Both the position numbers and the translations under genes were made by a program. 64,000 nt of DNA from Branchiostoma belcheri (lineage: Eukaryota; Chordata; Leptocardii; Amphioxiformes; Branchiostomatidae): contig NW_017803135.1 of assembly GCF_001625305.1 (NCBI RefSeq), positions 235,983-299,982 on the forward strand, in the 5' to 3' direction. Shown piece after piece: positions 59,634-64,000 of this stretch; within the stretch, counting starts at the first letter, position 1; each line of letters begins with the position of its first letter. The notes under the pieces are model-generated. The model ran no database searches. It was not told the DNA's origin and was given only the letters and a program-made list of their open reading frames with translations.

Positions 59634-62600
59634 CTACAGGCATGTGACGAGGTTGGCCCAGTTGCAGTAGCCACCAGTCTGGTCGAAGTGCAGCCCGGCT
59701 GGGCAGGTGTTGATGCCGTCATACTGCAGGCCGCCCTCCGCGCAGGTGAAGAACTTGGAGCAGTCGTCGGGGTGTTGGTACACGCCGGCCGGCTTCCCCG
59801 TGCAGCGCGACTCTGGGGTGGACGAAAGGTAGAAATAGTTCTCAGTTACATTTTTAAAGTTAAAACTTTTGGTCCAACACAAAAAATTCTCTCACTCTGG
59901 TCTTCCTCAGTAGACTTACCCTTAGACAGGGTCAGTCTACTGAGGAAGACCAGAGTGACTGGTCGAGAGCTTTAGGTGAGAGAATTTTTTGTGTTAGACC
60001 AAAAGTTTTAACTTTAAACATGTAACTACCAACACAGATGAACTTTCATGATAGTTCGCAGGCTGTGTTAAATCTCTCGCTGCCAGTGGCTGATCGGGCC
60101 CCCACTCCGAGAGCTTATGACCTTACATCTCTACATCTCGGCCTGTGGTACGCAGCCTCTCGCTGTCAGGGGCTGGTTGGGCCTTGTACACTAGACCTTG
60201 TTCCATGGATATACCTCTAGTAGATCAAGAGAACCATTCCCAGAAGTACTAAGCCCAATTCGTATTCCAGATATGAAATTATAATGCACTGTTTAAAAGC
60301 AAAGCAAGGGCCACAAAGCATGTCTTTGAATCATTTGAGGGTGCAATTGATTAATTATCCCAAGTGTAGGTTTACTTCATCACTTTAGCGATGTATATTT
60401 GAGCTTTAACTCTATTTAGCCCGGGGGGGGGGGCTTTGAGGCCTGCGCAAACTTTCATGTCAGATAGCGCATGAACGGCTTGCGCTAGAACCATCAAATT
60501 TGGTGACTTCTAAAATATATTTGGGAACAATTTCATCTTAATTAGATGATTTAATGAATTTTCGTGTTGCCATGGCAACGGGTATCTGACGGGCAGTTTT
60601 TGGAAAATTCAGTAATTTTGGTTTAAACGGCCACTGACTTAGTAAACTTTAATATTCCATCTTAGACACTTTTTGTTAAAGTTTGGTTTTATTCCTCTTA
60701 GTTTTCCGGAAAACTTTTTTTTGACGGTTTTGCCCCAAAAATCACAGACATGACGTCATGAAGCCCGGTCTGAATAGGGCTATGCAATACACTCAGACAG
60801 AACGTTACTGTCAAATGAAGGACGTCCATCCACATCAAGGATTGTGAACAGAGGGAATAAATAATAATAATAATAACCTTTATTGTACATTCATGCCCTA
60901 CCGGGCTAAGTACAGGCGAACAGATGAAATGGGTAATATATGTTTGTTGTACAAACAGCTCTAAATCTACTCTAATAAAGAAGTTCGGCTTCTTTTCGTT
61001 TCTTTGTGATGTTAAGAATATAATTTGAAATGGGTTTGTATAATACAGGATGATCAAAGCGCATAAGAAAGATAATTTTTTTTCAATATAAGGCAAGTAT
61101 TGGAAGTATGGAAACGAAAGAACCCACCGACGGCTAGAGCCACGGACTGAGCGTCCACTCCGCTGCCGCGAGAGGTGTAGGTATTGTCCTCTACCTGGCA
61201 CCAGTACCTGGAGTTGTTTGAAAATAAAACAGCAATTTTGAAAACAAATGTGAAAAACAACAACAACAGGAATGACTCGGATGACAGTGTTCATCATGTA
61301 CAAAATAATAACCCCTTTAAGAATAGATTCTAATCGGCTAGGCTGTATTTTATTGGAGTGAAGTGCAGTGAAGTGAGGAAAGCCGCGTAGAGTGTCTTTT
61401 CCAAGGGCACAAGATTAGTGACATCGGGCAGTACATATCGGGCAGGATTCAAACCCAAGACCTCTGGGTTCTGAGTTTAACACTCTGTCGTTGGGCTACA
61501 CATTATAATTTTCACCACCACATGTCCTACACGTTTTAAAAAACAATGGTAGCATATACATTCATAATACAAAATAAGTCCTAAAATGGGTGAAAGGCAC
61601 TACTAACCTAAATATCTAAATGCCATTGGGTATTTTTTTCCCAAACACTACACACACACATGCAGGTCTGTGCGACTTCCAGGGTCTAACACACCACATA
61701 CCTGCGATTGTCCTCCCGCCTGGTTGCTGCGATCTTCAGTGTGCCGGCCGCCAGCTCGAAGTGGCCCTGGAAGGACGGGGTGACGGTGGCGGTACCTCCA
61801 TGGCACTGGTGGCTCATGCACGCAGTCTCGGTGGCGATCAACTCCTCTGTAGCCGCCCAGGTGTTGTCAAAGGACACCTTAATCAAAGGAAGAATAAAGT
61901 TATTATTTTTAGCCTCTACCAGGCTTCAGAAGCGGCTGGAAAAAAGTAATTAAACAAATGTCATACACGCCAGGGGAGTTAGTCCACCAAAGTACGTACA
62001 TACTCCTTAATTAGCGGACCAACTCCCCTGGCATGTTTTCCGCCGTCTATGTGGTCAAATTGTACCCTTTACAGCCACTTCTGAAGCCTGATAGGGTTAG
62101 TATGTTTTACGGGGAAGCGTATCCACGCAGAGGTTTGGGCTATTATTAGACCTTTTTTATCGGGGTTTCTTTCTTGCACTGGAATTTTTTCGCAGTTCGT
62201 TGGGTTGGGTAAAAAAAAACTTGGAGAGTAGGGAAGCTACAATGAGATCGTGCTGCAGGCGAACAGGCTCATTTTCCCACAGCGCGGCAGAGCGATCTCG
62301 CGGCAAATACCTTTGGATTTGGTGATTCTGTAAGACTATTTACGTCAAGGAAGCACCTCTGCCTCGGCAGAATGTCACAGGCTGGCCTCCAGGCCATGTC
62401 TCACCGTGAACAAATACTTGGTGACGAAGAGAATGTACTAAATCTACTTAGACTGGCATCCAGGCTAGCATGTGATATGTGACATATGTCTCACTGTGAA
62501 CCAGGACTTGGTGCTTGTCCAGTGGCAGTCGTCGCACTCGCACGGCAGCACCACCTCGTCTCCCTCGTACACCTGTCTCTGGGCGGGCACGCGCACCTCG

Positions 62601-62909
62601 ACATGCCCTGGCCGTCCCGCTCCCTGGTCCTGCTGCACGAACGGATCTGGGGAGAGGGCATAATAGATGAACTTTTGTTGCTAGCTGCCACCGCGCCGCG
62701 TGCCTGCGAAAGCTGGTGTGTTATAACAAGGAGCTTTCCTTTGTTACACCAGAGTAGGGAAGCTACAATGAGATCGTGCTGCAGCCAGATTCTGGGCGGG
62801 AACGCGCAGCTCGACATGTCCCGGCCGTCCCGTACCCTGGTCCTGCTGCACGTTCGGATCTGAGGGGAGGGCAAGATGGAAGGCCTTTGTTGGACGACAT
62901 GTTGTAGCA

Positions 62910-62967
<58 letters not shown>

Positions 62968-63039
62968 AACATATCTTACCTTGGTGCTGAACGCCATCCA
63001 CACACGCACAGGCATGCACGCACGCACGCACGCACGCAC

Positions 63040-63090
<51 letters not shown>

Positions 63091-64000
63091 ACAAACACAC
63101 ACACACGCACACACACACTCACACTAAAACACACACACACACATAAACTCACATACACAGACAGAGTTCGAACGCGTTTCACGTGTGCTCAATGCACCGC
63201 TTTCAAAAACCGCTTTTGAATACCGGATTCGGACTAGCTTACCATTTTGTTTATAGACCAAATTTTGGCAAATTTCGCATTGTACATCTACGTACATGGT
63301 AAAAGTAGTACCGACCTATGACCGTGAGCAGGACGGACTTGGAGTCCATGCCGAGCTGGTTGTGTTGGTCGGAGTCGAACACGGCGCACCAGTAGCGGCC
63401 ATTGTCCGCCACCGTCACCCCGCGGAGCGTCAGGGTGGCCTCGGCGGGGTTCTCCAGGGTTACCCGCCCGGTGTAGTCCCCGTAACCCTCCGGTACCTGC
63501 ACCGCGCCTTGGTACGACAAGGAGAAGATCTTGGTGGCAGTAGAGATGCCGGCGTCTCCCTGAAACACATGGAAAGTGTCACTTACCAATGATCGTGAAT
63601 GCCAGATTTGAGCAGCTACGATGTAGATGGTGATAAATGCCAACTATAGGCTGTATTTTGCAGGACACAATCACGACTGTCCCAAGAATACCGTCCGTTT
63701 GTGACGGTACGTTTTTGATCGTACGAAAATCGTACGACAACCGTACAACAACCGTACGACAAACGTACGACAATCGTACGACAATCTTACCACAATCGTA
63801 CCACAATCTTACGACAATCGAACCACAACCGTACGACAACCGTACCACAATTGAACGGCAATCGTATCACAATCGTACGACAATCTTACCACAATCATAC
63901 GACAATCGCACGACAATGGTACGTCGATCTTACGACGAATGACGCGACTGCGCCGTCAGTTGGAAGACTCTCACCTTGTACCAGTTGATGGTCGGCTTCA
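59634..64000 (-). CDS. VCBP-like gene: two V-type Ig domains and a chitin-binding domain (5' end outside the window)
   Basis: Exons visible on the minus strand are 64000-63975 (partial), 63559-63316, 62646-62495, 61877-61702, 61207-61128 and 59812-59634. All have AG/GT borders and phases that join. The first V domain runs from KPTINWYK through SLSYQGAVQ to DNGRYWCAVFD. The second has EGDEVVLPCECDDCHW, then GTLKIAATRREDNRRYWCQV. The last exon is a CBM14 domain with six cysteines (RCTGK, DDCSKFFTC, NTCPAG, YCNW, VTCL) and a stop. This is the architecture of lancelet variable-region chitin-binding proteins, secreted gut immune lectins in published work on lancelets and tunicates. Which paralogue it is cannot be told here, and the signal peptide lies outside the window. 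Confidence 0.9.
59846..60030. repeat. long inverted repeat (foldback) in the last VCBP intron
   Basis: The left arm (TTTTTAAAGTTAAAACTTTTGG ending in ...CTCAGTAGACT; about 59850-59932) and right arm (AGTCTACTGAGGAAGACCAG to about 60029) pair over roughly 80 bases, with a small loop of about 15 and one extra segment in the right arm. It has no coding capacity and is probably a foldback MITE. Confidence 0.75.
60861..61080 (-). mobile_element. 3' end of a LINE in the last VCBP intron
   Basis: On the minus strand a reverse-transcriptase tail (FDHPVLYKPISNYILNITKK then RKEAELLY) precedes a 3' end with TTAGCCCGGTAGGGC, AATAAAG and an (ATT)n run. It is 5'-truncated and related in layout to the fragment at 14.4-14.7 kb. 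Confidence 0.6.
61360..61505 (-). mobile_element. tRNA-derived SINE head in a VCBP intron
   Basis: On the minus strand GGGTTTGAATCC serves as box B, preceded by a box A-like word, and the AAGGGCAC body matches the SINE heads of the array spacers. It is diverged. Confidence 0.5.
61912..62095. repeat. nested inverted repeat in a VCBP intron
   Basis: Outer arms share CAGGCTTCAGAAG (left near 61919) with its complement (right near 62078). Inner arms share GCCAGGGGAGTT (61969-61980) with AACTCCCCTGGC (near 62018-62029). The two pairs nest in one foldback of about 180 bases. Confidence 0.65.
62791..62859 (-). pseudogene. partial duplicate of the VCBP second V-domain first exon
   Basis: It starts with a sound acceptor and reads DPNVQQDQGTGRPGHVELRV then PAQ, matching the used exon at 62646-62495 (DPFVQQDQGAGRPGHVEVRV). 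The match stops at that point, and no donor follows before a stop codon. It is a truncated exon copy. If it were spliced in, it would end the protein between the two Ig domains. Confidence 0.7.
62911..63145. repeat. (AC)n and (CACG)n microsatellites in a VCBP intron
   Basis: AC tracts at about 62911-62960 and 63040-63145 flank a short GCACGCACGC run. Open frames reading CVCVCV or HTHTHT here are not genes. Confidence 0.9.
63731..63940. repeat. 11-bp minisatellite in the first visible VCBP intron
   Basis: About 19 units of consensus CGTACGACAAT with frequent single changes (CTTACCACAAT, CGAACCACAAC). Many units contain the palindrome CGTACG. The open frame reading YDNRTT on the plus strand is this repeat. 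Confidence 0.9.

Noticed and set aside
59613-59975. Plus-strand frame opposite the chitin-binding exon
   Set aside because: Shadow of the VCBP last exon; it continues into the intronic foldback.
60698-61303. Minus-strand frame of about 200 codons
   Set aside because: It crosses a VCBP exon border in the wrong frame, a LINE tail and an ATT run, with no coherent domain.
63637-63942. Plus-strand frame YDNRTT...
   Set aside because: It is the 11-bp minisatellite, open by chance.

Overview
The window is nuclear DNA of an animal. The best fit is a lancelet (amphioxus, Branchiostoma). It has split genes with GT-AG introns, tRNA-derived SINEs, LINE tails, MITEs and long simple repeats. At its right edge it carries a gene encoding two V-type immunoglobulin domains followed by a chitin-binding domain, which is the architecture of the lancelet VCBP immune lectins. 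All supported genes lie on the minus strand.

From about 0.5 to 58.1 kb the window is one tandem array of seven paralogous four-exon genes, called A to G here from left to right. Each encodes a protein of about 1,330-1,560 residues. The order of parts is an N-terminal helical region with three TPR-like modules, a nucleotidyltransferase domain of the GlnD/DUF294 type, a helical domain resembling DUF294_C, and a C-terminal run of perfect 44-residue TPR units (132 bp each) like those of kinesin light chain and nephrocystin-3. Reading frames are open in A, D, F and G. They are interrupted in B, C and E. The number of TPR units ranges from 7 to 15 between copies.

Layout: A 0.88-6.50 kb; B 10.5-17.1; C 20.2-25.0; D 26.7-32.5; E 36.8-42.7; F 44.7-50.3; G 53.1-58.1; VCBP-like gene 59.6 kb to beyond the right edge (5' part missing). 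The spacers are themselves copies of one another. They hold (ACTC)n tracts just beyond each polyadenylation signal, tRNA-derived SINE copies, 180-bp tandem repeats, conserved hairpins, a 1-kb repeat element in three copies, a Penelope-like relic, and, at 7.7-8.2 kb, a broken copy of the VCBP 3' end. That copy shows the array grew by duplicating blocks that once included the VCBP border.

Most notable are the lineage-specific array of nucleotidyltransferase-TPR genes, with variable TPR number and mosaic flanks, sitting directly beside an immune lectin gene, and evidence that the two shared duplication events. The biochemical role of the NTase-TPR proteins is not known to me. A role in sensing or signalling is inference only.
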